Source: Locusta migratoria (lineage: Eukaryota > Arthropoda > Insecta > Orthoptera > Acrididae). Taken from it: a stretch of DNA of 64,000 nucleotides. The translations under genes and the position numbers were made by a program. The notes under the pieces are model-generated. The model saw only the letters and a program-made list of their open reading frames with translations, ran no database searches and was not told the DNA's origin. The DNA is taken from NCBI GenBank assembly GCA_026315105.1, contig CM048744.1, positions 351,293,168 to 351,357,167 on the forward strand. The letters run 5' to 3'. This document shows positions 47,901-58,545 of the stretch, piece after piece (the first letter of the stretch is position 1; each line of letters starts with the position of its first letter).

Positions 47901-48780
47901 CTTCCTTTTCTCCAATCGTCACTTTCTGCTATTCTCTTTGAGCACAAAAAAGCGCGAATCTGTTGACATGCTAAACTTTTTGGTGAAGAAGGCGTTATGA
48001 GGACTAAGCCAACTGCTTCCCAATTTTTTTTAGTCAGTCTTCTAACGTGGAACAAATTTTCCTTTTTCTGCTCCGAGAGGAGCGTTTTACAGCTGCGATC
48101 TTTTTCTTTTGACAGCAGGATCTACTGCTTATATAAGAGAAATATTTAGATCTTTAAAGATTTGACACTTAATATGCTTCGACACATTTATGTACGGCGT
48201 ATGACGAATAACAAAAAGAAATAGTCATTTGTGGAGAGAATACCGTAATATGTCCAAAATAATTTTTTTCACGTAAATTTTAGCTTAATATGGGGTAATA
48301 AGTATTTCGCAACGGTCGCCATGTAGGTTTGGACCGAAGTGGGCAAACTGCGCGTCCAGTATCTCTAGAACGCAATGAGATATTGTTGTGTTGACAATTT
48401 TAAATAAAACATTGATCATTCCTCAGAATTTCAAATTCCGCTATGTTTGAGGTCACATCAACCACACGCAATATTTGTGCAATGTGTTTTTAACCTATAC
48501 AAACTCTTCAAAATACATAGCAATACTTAACGAAATTTGACACTGCACAGTAACAGTGACGAAGAAGAAAATATAAGAAACCCTTAATCGAGTGAAAATA
48601 TCAAACAGTTTTTACCGAGCAGATTCGTTAAAACCAAATGGTAAATTTCATATCGGTCGGAAAGTCGTAACTCAGTAAAATTGCCACTTTTGTACCCAAA
48701 CATCACGGTTTTCGACTGTTTCTTCATAATGGTCAAAGATTTTCGAAAACGTGAAAATGGTGTTTCTAAATAAGAATATG
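47901..48780. other. Stretch without recognisable feature
   Basis: AT-rich non-coding sequence between a SINE and an RTE fragment. No element ends or ORFs with motifs. Confidence 0.4.
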
Positions 48781-48784
48781 TTGT

Positions 48785-49540
48785 TTTTGCGGTCTTCAGT
48801 CCGGAGACTGGTTTGATGCAGCTCTCCACCATACTCTACCCTGAGTAAGTCTCTTCATCTCCTCATAAGAACGGCAACCCACATCCATTTGAATCTGCTT
48901 ACTGTATGTGTCTCTTGGTCTCCCTCTGCGATTTTTCCTCCACACACTTCGCTCAAATGCTTAATTTACGATTCCTTGATGGGTAAGAATGTGTCTTCCC
49001 ATTCGATCCCTTCTTTTAGTCAAGGTATGCCAAAAATTCCTTTTCTCCCCAATTCTCTCCAGTACCTCATCATTAGTTACGCAATCTACCCACCTACCTT
49101 CAGCATTCAAAAGCATTTCAAAAGCGTCTATCCTCTTCCTGTCTAAACCATTTATCATCCAGTTTCACTCCTGTACATGACAACACTCCACACAAATGCC
49201 TTCAGAACGAACTTCCTTACACTTAAATTGATATTCGTTGTTAACAATTTTTTTTTCTGACACCCTATTCTTCCCATTGCGATTCTGCATTTTATATCAT
49301 CTGTACTGCGACCGTCATATGTTATTTTATTGCCCAAGTAACACAACTCATCTACCACCTTCATTCTTTCGTTACCTAATCAAATTCCTTCAGCATCGCC
49401 TGCTTTTCTAAGACTGCACGCCATTGCCCTTGTTTTGCTCTTGTTGGTATTCATCTTATACGCTCCTTTCAACACACTGTCCATTCCATTCAGTTGCTCT
49501 TCCAGTTCCTTTCCTGTCTCTGACAGAGTTACAATGGACG
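48785..49540 (-). pseudogene. RTE-like LINE fragment, minus strand
   Basis: On the minus strand: LEEQLNGMDSVLKGAYKMNT, NKSKTRAMACSLRKAGDAEG (49380-49595), KVVDELCYLGNKITYDGRST (49155-49364), FVLKAFVWSVVMYRSETG, then WVDCVTNDEVLERIGEKRNF (48961-49158). The 3' end has CAGACTGGTTTGATGCAGCT as complement. This is the post-catalytic part of an RTE-type reverse transcriptase; the YADD core is missing by 5' truncation. Frames change at least three times. The flanks share an imperfect AAAATGG(T/G)TTTTCT-like string, which may be a decayed target duplication. Confidence 0.82.
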
Positions 49541-49910
49541 AATTGTGTAAGTCTAAAATGAGACTGTGTCGAAAAATAAAAATGGTTTTTCTCAAACCGC
49601 CCCTCGTAAGTCATATAAAGACCATTGTCGACCATATGCGCTGTACCAAAACGAACAGATTTCCTCAATTTTGGTAGGCTACAAGAAGTGTGTAACAATC
49701 TTAGCCCCCTCCTACAGGATTGCTACAATGCTAGCTCTTCTGATATACACATTACCACTAGGCTAGAGTTATCCAAACTTCTTTAACCGTTATCTCTCTG
49801 ATCGACAGACCCGAGATTTGGACACCTGAAAATTACTATTTCGAACGTGGCATTTTGGAACATATTAGTGTGCTTCAAAATTTTAAATGCATCTCATTAG
49901 GTGTACAGGT

Positions 49911-50068
49911 GTGAAACGCTGCTCATCAGACCGTAGGCTTACAAACTATTTAAAGTAACTTAAAGTGACTTACGCTAAGGACAACACAAATAGCCATGCC
50001 CGAGGGAGGACTCGAACCTCCGACGGCGAGCAACCGCGCGCTCCGCAGCAAAACACTCCACCGCGGCA
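49911..50068 (-). mobile_element. tRNA-derived SINE, diverged, 9-bp target duplication
   Basis: Complement of a SINE with a shortened head, B-box GGTTCGAGTCC and a decayed tail. TGTACAGGT flanks it at 49902-49910 and 50069-50077. It sits next to the 3' end of the RTE-like copy at 50085-51105. The tail lacks the usual AAGTCCCATAAGC block, so the copy is internally or 3' shortened. Confidence 0.85.
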
Positions 50069-50084
50069 TGTACAGGTATAATTG

Positions 50085-51105
50085 TTGTAGTCTTCTGTCC
50101 GCAGACTGGTTTGATGCAGCTCTCCACGCTACCCTGTCCTGTGCAAGCCTCTTCATCTGAGAAAACGTACAGCAACCTACATCCTTTTGAATCTACTTAC
50201 TGTATTCATCCCTCGGTCTCCCTCTACGATTTTTACCCCACACGATTCCTTCAAATGCTAAGTTGACAATTCCTTGATGTCTCAGAATGTGTCCAACCAA
50301 TCTATGTCTTCTCTTAGTCAGGATACGCCAAAAACGCCGTTTCCCCCCAATTCGGTTAAGCACCTCCTCATTAGTTACGTGATCTACCCATATAATCTTC
50401 ATCATTCGTCTGTAGCACCACATTTCGAAAGCTACTATCTTCCTTTTGTCTGAACTCCTTATCGTCCATGTTTCACTTCCATACAATGCTACACTCCAGA
50501 CAGATGCTTTCAGAAAGGACTTCCTAACATTTAAACTACTATTGCACGTCAACAAACTTCGCTTCTTCAGAAACGCTTTTCTTCCCGTAGCCATTCTTTA
50601 TTTTATATATTCTTTATTTCTGCCATTAGAACTTTTTTTGCTACCCAAACAACAGAACTCATCTACTACTTTTATCATCTCATTACCTAATCTAATTCCT
50701 TCAGCATCGCCAGATTTTCTGACACTACATTCCATTACGCTCGTTTTACTCTTGTTACTATTCATCTTATACCTTCCTTTCAAGACACTGTCCATTCCGT
50801 TTAACTGCTCTTCCAGGTCGTTTGCTGTAACTGACAGAATTACTATGTCATCAGCAAGCCGCAAGGTTTTTATTCCCTCTCCCTGGACTTGAATTCCCTC
50901 TACAAAATTCTCCTTGCATTCCTCCACAGCATGCTTAATATACAGATTGAACAACATTGTCGAAAGGCTACAACCCTGTCTTACTCCCTTCCCAATCACT
51001 GCGACTCTTTCATGCCCTTCGGCTCTAATTATTGCTGTCTGGTTTTTGTACAAGTTGGATATAACTCTTCGCTCCCTACATTTTATCCCTGCTACCTCCA
51101 GAATT
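50085..51105 (-). pseudogene. RTE-like LINE with catalytic RT core, minus strand
   Basis: The longest RT remnant of this family here. From 51110 leftward: FQILEVAGIKCRERRVISNL, GVRQGCSLSTMLFNLYIKHA, TLRLADDIVILS (the YADD box read as LADD, both aspartates kept), NDLEEQLNGMDSVLKGRYKM, KVVDEFCCLGSK; then in another frame FLKASVWSVALYGSETWTIR, RRMMKIIWVDHVTNEEVLNR and KNRRGRPRDEYSK. It ends with AASNQSADR near 50100. RTE proteins prime reverse transcription at a nicked target. The endonuclease and RT fingers are missing (break near 51105) and two or more frameshifts are present, so it is dead. Confidence 0.87.
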
Positions 51106-51283
51106 TGAAAGAGTGTAATACACGTAGGAAATAAACAGGTGTTCAAGTGTGGATGTATTCTGTTCATTGCAGCCACAACTGCAGAAAGGCAACGTCTATG
51201 ATTGCAGTAAGTAAACAAACAAATAGATAACTCGGGTTATGATTGAGGACATACAAAGAAGATGAAGAAGAGCAAATAAATCA

Positions 51284-51350
51284 AAAAGCTGAAATGTTTG
51301 TTAAGCTTATGGGACTTAACTACGCTGTCATCAGTCCCTAAACTTACAAA
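51284..51350 (-). mobile_element. SINE split by a Helitron, 3' part
   Basis: Complement of the SINE tail (GGGACTGATGAC ... AAGTCCCATAAGC ... CATTTC). It stops at AACTTACAAA, exactly at the Helitron 5' end. The other half is at 52832-52957. The pair is flanked by GCAAATAAATCA at 51272-51283 and 52958-52969, which proves one original SINE insertion. Confidence 0.93.
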
Positions 51351-52137
51351 TCTATATCTATAAATATGAATGTCTGTTCGGTGTACGTGTGAATGTCTGT
51401 TCGGAGTACGCTTATCACGTCCGAAGGACAAGTCGCAGAGACTTGAATATTTTTACAGTTACTAATTTATACCTGAGGAAGGTTTTAGGCATGGTTTTAT
51501 AGCAATCTGATAGATATTTAGTAATTTGAAGAATATAAAGCGAAATGCGGTACAATAATTAATCTTTGAAAATTATATTTACTCTTTGAAAATGGTTTTA
51601 TTGGTTGCATTGTTACTTGAGGGTTGATAATGATAAAAGGGTGGAGTATATTGGCATGGAAAGTTATCGGTGTATATAAAATTCTACGTGTGTGTGTGTT
51701 TATATGTCGTTTTGTAGCGAAAACTATAGAACGCAAACGAATGATCTGTGTGTAATTGTTGTCCGAAGTCTCCTGTTGTAGTTTCATGCCGATAGCTATA
51801 AGGGGGTGGAAGATATGATGGTTGAATGTCGTCAAATTATAAAAAAATTCAGACTGATGGCCAGCGACGACGTTTGCGACTCTATAGCAAGGAGGTTACA
51901 TACAGCGAAACGTGATGCCAGAGACCATATCTTTGGTCTATGCGTGCTACGATGTCTTCAGCTCTTTCTCTGTAAAGAAATATAAGAATAAATAAATAAA
52001 GCAGTAAAAAATAAATTTCTTTTAGTACATCTCTTTAAAAAAATCGATTTGATGTTTCGCGCATTACATCAAGTGATCGATCTGTGATATTATTACGATC
52101 ATTATTGTTGAATTTCCTTTAATCCCTTCAGATATGC

Positions 52138-52346
52138 CATTTCAGTTCAAAAGACTTCAGTTTCCAGTTCCTCTAGCGTTTGCCATGACAATTAACAAAG
52201 CTCAAGGACAATAATTAAACCTTGCAGGAATCCATTTACAGCTTTCATGTTTTTCACGATTATACGTGGGCAACACAAAAAGTCTCTACAATTACGCTCC
52301 AAACAATACTACAAATAACGTAGTTTACTAGAATGCCCTAAAATGA
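52138..52346 (+). pseudogene. Helitron PIF1-like helicase, C-terminal remnant
   Basis: The frame reads PFQFKRLQFPVPLAFAMTIN followed by KAQGQ and a stop, then, reading through, LNLAGIHLQLSCFSRLYVGN and YAPNNTTNNVVY. This is the hallmark C-terminal helicase region of Helitron Rep/Hel proteins (RLQFP...AFAMTINKAQGQ...). Helitrons use it for rolling-circle-like transposition. In-frame stops and loss of everything upstream show it is a relic. It ties the non-autonomous Helitrons here to an autonomous parent. Confidence 0.9.
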
Positions 52347-52442
52347 AATTAAAATGAATTTGGACATTACTCTCACCATACGTGTTGAGATATTGTAACA
52401 CAGGCTATAAGGAATAAAGTATGTATTATTTATTGTAAATCA

Positions 52443-52645
52443 AATGTTCAAATGTTCAAATGTTTAAAGCTTATGGGACTCAACTACGGGGTCATCAGTC
52501 CCTAAACTTACAAACTACTTATCAACTACTTACGAACTAGGACGGCACAAATATCCATGCCCGAGGGGGGATTCGAACCCCCGACCGTAGTGGCCGTGCA
52601 GCCCGTGAATGAAGCGCCTCAGTCCCCTCGGCTACCGCGGCCGGC
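52443..52645 (-). mobile_element. tRNA-derived SINE inside the Helitron, 12-bp target duplication
   Basis: Complete SINE on the minus strand (GCCGGCCGCGGTAGCCGAGG head, B-box GGTTCGAATCC, tail with CATTTGAACATTTGAACATT). It is flanked by TATTGTAAATCA at 52431-52442 and 52646-52657. It was inserted after the Helitron had arrived. Confidence 0.96.
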
Positions 52646-52831
52646 TATTGTAAATCATTAAGCACTTCACATAATTTTATTTTTTTATTCGATTGTTGAT
52701 CAAAATTTTTTTGTTTCTAAAGAAGGTATGGTATTTCATTTCATCCTTCGAAACCAGTCTCATAGCACACTATTGAAAGATAGCTTATCTATCTTAACCA
52801 ATACGCGAGTGGAGCCGCGGGTTTAAGCTAA

Positions 52832-52957
52832 TGACTTATAATCTGATACTAAAGACAACACAAGCATCCACGCCCGAGGAAGGATTCGAACCCCCGACGG
52901 GTAACGCCCTCGCGCATCGGAGCATAGCGGCTCAATGTGCTCGGCCACTCCGCCGCG
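52832..52957 (-). mobile_element. SINE split by a Helitron, 5' (tRNA) part
   Basis: Complement of head GCCGCGGCGGAGTGGCCGAG and B-box GGTTCGAATCC, continuing to ATAAGTCA where the Helitron interrupts. Together with 51284-51350 it makes one full SINE. The missing piece between the halves is nil, since AACTTACAAA joins directly to TGACTTATAA. Confidence 0.93.
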
Positions 52958-52969
52958 GCAAATAAATCA

Positions 52970-53460
52970 GCTGGCACATTCAAGGAAGTAAATGCAACAG
53001 CTGTAGGTCGCTGAGTGGCCACATCCTTCACGGCGCGGCCTTGGTGAGCGGCCAAAACAAAACGAGGCGAGCAGAGAGAGACAGACTGTCCCTGCTAACT
53101 GGTCGTCCTCCAGCGAGACTTCTGCCACGAGGCGTGACGTCAGAGCGCAGTGTGTGAAACTGGCCGGCAGCCGGGGCGGCACTTGACCTGTTAGTGCGGC
53201 TACGTGCTCGGAACCTGCTATCACACCATTCGCCGACTGGTCGTCGTGCTGACGTCCACGGCCTCCATTGCAGATAACTTACAGCGCAGCGGCCGTCCCG
53301 ACACCACTTTCGCCAATTGGCTCCAGCAAACGGCCCCCACTACCACGTAATTGACGTACCGCCAAACGGGGCGATTTAGGACAGCGGAAAGATTTCCAAC
53401 AGACTGGTTTGTTCCCTCGTGCACAGCAACAAAATACCGCTAATGTCCACATCCTCCGGC
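52970..53460. other. GC-rich stretch without recognisable feature
   Basis: Markedly richer in GC than its surroundings, with no element or ORF motif I recognise. It lies between the split SINE and the hAT element. Confidence 0.45.
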
Positions 53461-53618
53461 CAGTGCCGGATTAAGCCCTATATAGGCCCCTAGGCAATTT
53501 AAATCTTGGGGCCCCAATCCAAACTCATGTATTAATAAGTTAATAATTTTCCACGAAACAAGAATAGTTTGGTAATAATAATAAAATTGAGGTAATCCGT
53601 AGTAATAATAAAATTGCG

Positions 53619-53816
53619 CCGGCCGCGGTGGCCGCGGTGACTGAGGCGCTCCAATCACGGTCAGCACGGCCACTACGGTCGGGGGTTCGAATCCCCCCTC
53701 GGGCATGGATGTTTGTGCCGTCTTTAGTCTTAGCTAGTTCATAAGTAGTTTGTAAGCTTAGGGACTGATGACCCCGTAGTTAAGTCCCATAAGTTGTACA
53801 AACATTTGATCATTTG
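53619..53816 (+). mobile_element. tRNA-derived SINE inside the hAT, 12-bp target duplication
   Basis: Full-length copy, with head GCCGGCCGCGG and B-box GGTTCGAATCC, ending CATTTGATCATTTG. AATAAAATTGCG at 53607-53618 and 53817-53828 is a perfect duplication. The A-box is altered (GGCCGCGGTGAC instead of GGCCGAGGGGAC). Confidence 0.96.
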
Positions 53817-54092
53817 AATAAAATTGCGGTATTCCACAACCAAAGCATTCGTTTGAATTAATTAACATGTTCAACCATCGGGTATCATAGCCGCTTATCA
53901 GCTACAATAAATTCACATTTGGATATAAGAACAATAATAGAAAAGTGCAATGAGACACTTTCGTGCAACATGTGAATGTGTTTATTCAACGAAACAAACA
54001 ATTATCAATATACGTTGATTAACACAATAACAGTCCAGAGATTATTTAACAATATTTAGAAATGAATAATAATTAAGAAACGAATTAAACAT

Positions 54093-54455
54093 TTACTTTC
54101 CACAATTTTTTCGAGAAAAATCTTTCAAAATATCTTTAAAGTCTATTCCTGCAAGAATGGCAAGTGAGCTCTAACGTTCTTGGGACATTGAAGACCTATG
54201 ACAATTTTTTATAAGTTTTTGTTTTGAAAAGCTTCGCTCGCCCGTTACATTCGTAATCATGAGACATCTGTAAATTTTTAACGCAGTCATAACATTTGGA
54301 AACATTGATTGCACCATATTTTCAAATATGAGTTTGTATGATCGCGATGCTGGAACTGCTTGGTCAGCTTTAAAATCTCCTAGTTCTGATGCGAAGAATT
54401 TAAAATGAATCATTTCGTACACAAATTCCTCTTCGATGTCTTCAAAATAAATATG
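54093..54455 (-). pseudogene. hAT transposase C-terminal dimerisation domain (ZMYM1-like)
   Basis: Minus-strand frame: EDIEEEFVYEMIHFKFFASE, then FPNVMTALKIYRCLMITNVT, GERSFSKQKLIKNCHRSSMS, QER, stop, SSLAILAGIDFKDILKDFSR. This is the hATC-type C-terminal domain (ITN.(S/T)GERSFSK(L/Q)K.IKN) found in ZMYM1/TTF-like hAT proteins. It mediates transposase multimerisation. One in-frame stop replaces L after QER, and the catalytic part upstream has been lost or frameshifted. Confidence 0.88.
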
Positions 54456-55129
54456 TCTAACTCTCTAGTCACATTCTTTAATTTCATCTCCATGCTTCAG
54501 TGGAAACTCTACGAGCAATCCAGACAATTAACTTCATTATAAGCTTTTATACGTCGAGAAAGCTCTGGACACAATATCGGTAGGTAAGTAGACTAAGATG
54601 GGCCCCAAGTGACTGTCTTGTATTCCTCAAACTCTTCAGAACTATCAGGATCCATTTCCTATCATACACATATTATTTCACTCGCCTGCAAGGCAACTAA
54701 TTTTTACATAAAACGCAAAAGTCTTTTAAAAAAATTCTCACTGTTATATCGGTGCACACGGAGCCGCTGGAATACGCAGGGTCTCTAGGCAGCTGCCTAC
54801 TCTGCCTTATGGGTAATCGGGCGCTGCCTCCTGCCAGCTATTTCAGTCTATAAATTTTATTTCCCGCGGTCCGCTACTTTTCTTACGGGTGGAATGTTTG
54901 CCTAAGTAAATATGTGATGAGTATTTTCCAACTGCGTTCAGCGTGGACACTATCTTCAAAACAGGTTTCCAACGGAGTAGTAAAGAAGTAGAAAATTCTA
55001 AGCTAGTGTCTGAACTTAAGTCACTAAACAAAAACAAATCTTCCGGACCAGATTGTATGCCAACTACATTCCTTTCAGAGTATGCTGATACAATAACTCG
55101 GATCACTCAGCGAAAGATCCGTACCCAAA

Positions 55130-55260
55130 GACTGTTCAAATATTTGTAAAGCTTATGGGACTCAACTACGGGGTCATCAGTCCCTAAACTTACAAATACT
55201 TATGAACTAATTTATACTAAAGACAACACAAACATGCATACCCGATGGGGAGATTGAAAC
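55130..55260 (-). mobile_element. Truncated tRNA-derived SINE inside the LINE
   Basis: Complement of a SINE tail (AAGTCCCATAAGC, GGGACTGATGACCCC). The tRNA-like head is replaced by a C-rich run (55259-55272). It interrupts the LINE between TITRI and the WKVAQVTPIFKEGN block. No clean target duplication was found. The poly(C) is unlike the other copies. Confidence 0.85.
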
Positions 55261-55937
55261 CCCCCCCCCCTCCCCCGCCCCTCAAACACTGGAAAGTTGC
55301 TCAAGTCACTCCAATATTCAAGGAAGGCAATAGGAGTGATCCCCAAAATTACAGGCCCATCTCATTGACGTAGATTTGAAATAGGTTTTTCGAACATATA
55401 CTTCGTTCGAACATTATGAACTACCTCGAAGAGAACGACCTATTAACCAATAGTCAACACGGATTCAGAAAGTATCGCTCTTGCGGAACACAGCTTGCCC
55501 TTTATTCACATGAAGTGATAAGTGCCATCGACAAGGGATCTCAATCGATTTCATATTTCTAGATTTCCGGAAGGCTTTTGACACTGCACCCCACAAGCGG
55601 CTTCTAATGAAATTGCGTGCTTATGGAATATATCCCCAATTGTGCGATTCGATTCACGATTTTCTAGCAGAAAGGACACAGTTCGTTTAACTGACGGTAA
55701 GTCATCGAGTAAAACAGAAGAGATATCTGGCGTTCCCCAGGGAAGCGTTATAGGTCACCTACTCTTCCTTGTGTTTATAAACAATTTAGGAGAAAATCTA
55801 AATAGCTCCCTTAGACTGTTCGCGGGTGATGCTGTCGTTTATCGGTTAGTGAAGTCAACAGTGGATCAAAAGCAATTGCAAAGCGATTTAGACAAAATTT
55901 CTACATGGTGCGAAAGACCACCAAAGAGACTGCCTAC

Positions 55938-56135
55938 GCCGGCCGCGGTGGCCGAGGGGACTAAGGCGCTCCAGTCACGGTCTGCACGGCCACTACGGTC
56001 GGGGGTTCGAATACCCCCTCGGGCATGGATATTTGTGCCGTCCTAGTTCGTAAGTAGTTCATAAGTAGTTTGTAAGTTTAGGGACTGATGACCCCGTAGT
56101 TAAGTCCCACAGACTATACAAACATTTGAACATTT
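55938..56135 (+). mobile_element. tRNA-derived SINE inside the LINE, 11-bp target duplication
   Basis: Full-length copy with head GCCGGCCGCGGTGGCCGAGG, B-box GGTTCGAATAC and tail CATTTGAACATTT. AGACTGCCTAC flanks it at 55927-55937 and 56136-56146. The target is the already deleted LINE sequence, so it arrived after the internal LINE deletion. Confidence 0.95.
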
Positions 56136-56589
56136 AGACTGCCTACATCACACTTGTGCGTCCTCTCCTGGAGTACTGTTGCCCAGTGTGGGATCCTCAC
56201 CAGGTGGGACTGACGGAACATATTGAGAACTTTCAGAGAAGGGCAGTTCGTTTTGTTTTATCACGTTACAGGGGAGAAAGCGGCACGGACATGTTGCACG
56301 ATTTGAGGTGGAATTCGTTAAAAGAACGACGAGATTTATTTGCGAAATTTCAATCACCAACTTTTACTTCTGAATGTGAAAATAATTTGCTAGCATTTAC
56401 TTACGTAGGGAGACATGACCATCTCAATAAAATAAGAGAAATCAGATCGAAAACGGAACGATTTAGGTGTTCTTTCTTTCCGCGCGCTATTAGATAATGG
56501 AAGGGTGGAGAAATGTTATGAAAGTGGTTAATGAACCCTCTGCCAGGCACCTAAATGTGATTTGCAGAGTATCTATGTAGATGTAGATG

Positions 56590-57057
56590 CTAGAATGGTA
56601 TTGATGAAACAGCGAAAATGTCGAAAGAGACTTTTTTCTTTCGTTATTTTTCAGGGTCTGTCACCGACGTGAGAAAGAAATCCTTCATATTATGAAATTA
56701 AGTTTAAAGTTTTATTGGAAGTCACAAAGGGTTGTCATTCTCAAATACCGAATTCATGTTGTCAGAATATTCGGTTTTTAACATAAAAACGCCGTTTTCT
56801 TTTTGGAATTTATGTATCCACACTCATTTCGCCTTTTCTTCAAGGCATCGTCAGTCGGAACTTACAGTTTAGGTTTCAGATGTAGCCTCAATGTTCAAAG
56901 TTCACGCAGTATATTTAAGTGGAAACTTTCTATTCGCAGAGGATATTGCGATTTCTGCGAGTTTACGAGAGTAACTCGGGATTGCACTCGTGCTCTCCTA
57001 ATAATCTATTTTTTAGTCTGGAACAATGTACCAGAAATAAAGTAAATTGGTTCCAAT
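56590..57057. other. Stretch without recognisable feature
   Basis: AT-rich, with no element recognised between the first CR1-like LINE copy and dispersed repeat copy 2. Confidence 0.4.
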
Positions 57058-57262
57058 CCGCCGGTTTCGAGCAAGGTTTCCTGGAGGTTTTCCTTGGTTG
57101 TGAGGCGCATGCCGTAACTGGCAAGTCTTTCCCAGTTATTTTCATTTGGGATCCCCCTTTTCCCCACTATCAGCTTGTCTGATAATTGGCTGAATAGAAC
57201 CGCGACTCTTTATGGGCCGGATCTCAAACAGCCCGCTCCACTGCTCGGACTGGATAATGAAA
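57058..57262. repeat. Unclassified dispersed repeat, copy 2
   Basis: Same repeat as 47470-47675, in the same orientation. Near-identical blocks are CCCCACTATCAGCTTGTCTG and GCGACTCTTTATGGGCCGGA. The left third (GAGCAAGGTTTCCTGGAGG) is more diverged. It ends at the same base (AATGAAAA) as copy 1, which suggests true element ends. Confidence 0.85.
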
Positions 57263-57330
57263 ATATATATTTTTTTTCTTTTTTGCGAAAAGCGTTAGTA
57301 ACTGCTGTTTTTGAAGAAACCAGTAGATTC

Positions 57331-58545
57331 TACATCTACATGGGATACTCTGCAAATCACATTTAAGTGCCTGGCAGAGGGTTCATCGAACCACCATTAT
57401 ACTATTTATCTCCCATTACATTCTCGAATAGAGCGCAGAAAGAAAACCTGAATCTATACGTTCGAGCTCTGATTTCTCGTATTTTATTCAGATGAGCATT
57501 TCTACCTATGTAAGTGGGAGTCAACAATATATTTCGCATTCGGAGGAGAATGTTGGCGATTGGATTTTCGCAAGTAGCCCACGCCGCAGCGATAAGCGCC
57601 GTTGTTGTAATGATTCCCATCTCAGATCCTGTATCATTTCCGTAACGCTCTCTCCCCTGTATCGTGACAATACGAAACGAGCTGCCCTTCTTTGGGCTAT
57701 GCCATCCGTCAAACCCACCTGATAAGGATCCCACACTGGGCTGCAATACTCCGAAAATGGACGGACAGGCGTAGTGTATGCAGTTTCTTTAGTAGTTCTG
57801 TTGCATCTTTTAAGGGTTCAGCCAATAAAACGCAGTCTCTTGTTCGCCTTTCCCACGATATTATCCACGTGTTTTTTCCAATTTAAGTCTGAAGTAATAG
57901 TAATTCCTAGGTATTTTGTGGAGTTTACGGCCTTCACTTTGGATTGATTTAACTTGTAAACAAAGTTTAACGGATTTCTTTTCGTACTCATGTGGACGAC
58001 TTCACACTTCTCATTATTTACAGTCAATTGCCAATTTTTACACCATACTGATATCTTATTCAGATCGTTCTGCGGTTGGTTTTGATCTTCAGATGATTTT
58101 ACTAGACGGTAAATGACGGCGACATCTGGAAACAACCTAAGAGAGCTACTTAGATTTTCCCCTAATTCGTTTATGTAAATAAGTAACAGCAGAGGACCAA
58201 TAACACTACCCTGTGGAACGCCCGATATCACCTCTGTTTTAGTCGATACCTTACCATCGATTACTACGAACTGTGTCCTCTCTGACAAGAAATCCCCTAT
58301 CCAATGGCAAATTTGGTGCGATATACCATAACCACGCTATTTGATTAAAAACCGTTTGTGAGGTGCGGTGTCAAAAGCTTTCTGGAAATCAAGAAACATG
58401 GAATCGATTTGCGAACCTTTGTCGATGGCACCCATCACTTCGTGTGAATAAAGAGCTAGTTGTGTTTCGCATGAACGATATTTTCTGAATCCGTGTTGAC
58501 CTTGGGTCAATAGATCGTTCTGTTCGAGATAATTCATAATTTGAT
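57331..58545 (-). pseudogene. CR1-like LINE reverse transcriptase, minus strand
   Basis: From right to left: MNYLEQNDLLTQGQHGFRKY (58537), MFLDFQKAFDTAPHKR, then SERTQFVVIDGKVSTKTEVI, GVPQGSVIGPLLLLIYINEL, LFPDVAVIYR (YADD box read PDV, second aspartate lost), WQLTVNNEKCEVVHMSTKRN, NSTKYLGITITSDLNWKKHV (57818-58288), then WDPYQVGLTDGIAQRRAARF and NAHLNKIREIRARTYRFRFS (57402-57736). The 3' tail CATGTAGATGTAGAA is at 57331. It is 5'-truncated at about 58545. Same family as 54870-56585 but an independent copy, with different damage to the active site. Confidence 0.88.

Larger units (their letters stand above)
51351..52831 (+). mobile_element. Helitron carrying a helicase remnant and a nested SINE
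   Basis: It begins TCTATATCTATAAATATGAA directly after A51350 and ends with a hairpin-type GCGAGTGGAGCCGCGGG, then TTTAAGCTAA (CTAA at 52828-52831) before T52832. TC start, CTRR end and A|T target are the Helitron hallmarks. It contains a decayed piece of the Rep/helicase protein at 52138-52346 and a SINE at 52443-52645. Its first 750 bp match, inverted, the Helitron at 58843-59792, but the 3' part differs. Confidence 0.9.
53461..54826 (-). mobile_element. hAT-family transposon with nested SINE, TIRs and 8-bp target duplication
   Basis: The left end CAGTGCCGGATTAAGCCC pairs with the right end read as complement, CAGCGCCCGATTACCC. Flanks CCTCCGGC (53453-53460) and CCTCCTGC (54827-54834) are an 8-bp duplication with one mismatch, the hAT rule. 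It carries a transposase C-terminus of the ZMYM1-like type on the minus strand. A SINE (53619-53816) was inserted later. Confidence 0.88.
54870..56585 (+). pseudogene. CR1-like LINE reverse transcriptase, plus strand, with two nested SINEs
   Basis: The reverse transcriptase is read in order: SELKSLNKNKSSGPDCMPTT (54980-55050), VAQVTPIFKEGN and NYRPISLT (55300-55370), HGFRKYRSCGTQLAL (55460), GVPQGSVIGHLLFLVFINNL (55730-55790), LFAGDAVVYR (YADD box changed to AGD, one catalytic aspartate lost), then WDPHQVGLTEHIENFQRRAV (56188-56250). The 3' end is TATGTAGATGTAGATG. About 270 bp coding for the segment between STWCE and PKETAY is deleted before the second SINE. It is 5'-truncated and has stops. 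The inverted relative at 57331-58545 shows the missing part. Confidence 0.87.

Noticed and set aside
50446..50892. 148-codon plus-strand ORF with hydrophobic stretch
   Set aside because: Lies exactly antisense to the RTE-like reverse transcriptase; it is a shadow frame.
53010..53460. GC-rich stretch as promoter or CpG island of a gene
   Set aside because: No coding exon, TATA or initiator context adjoins; the flanks are transposons.
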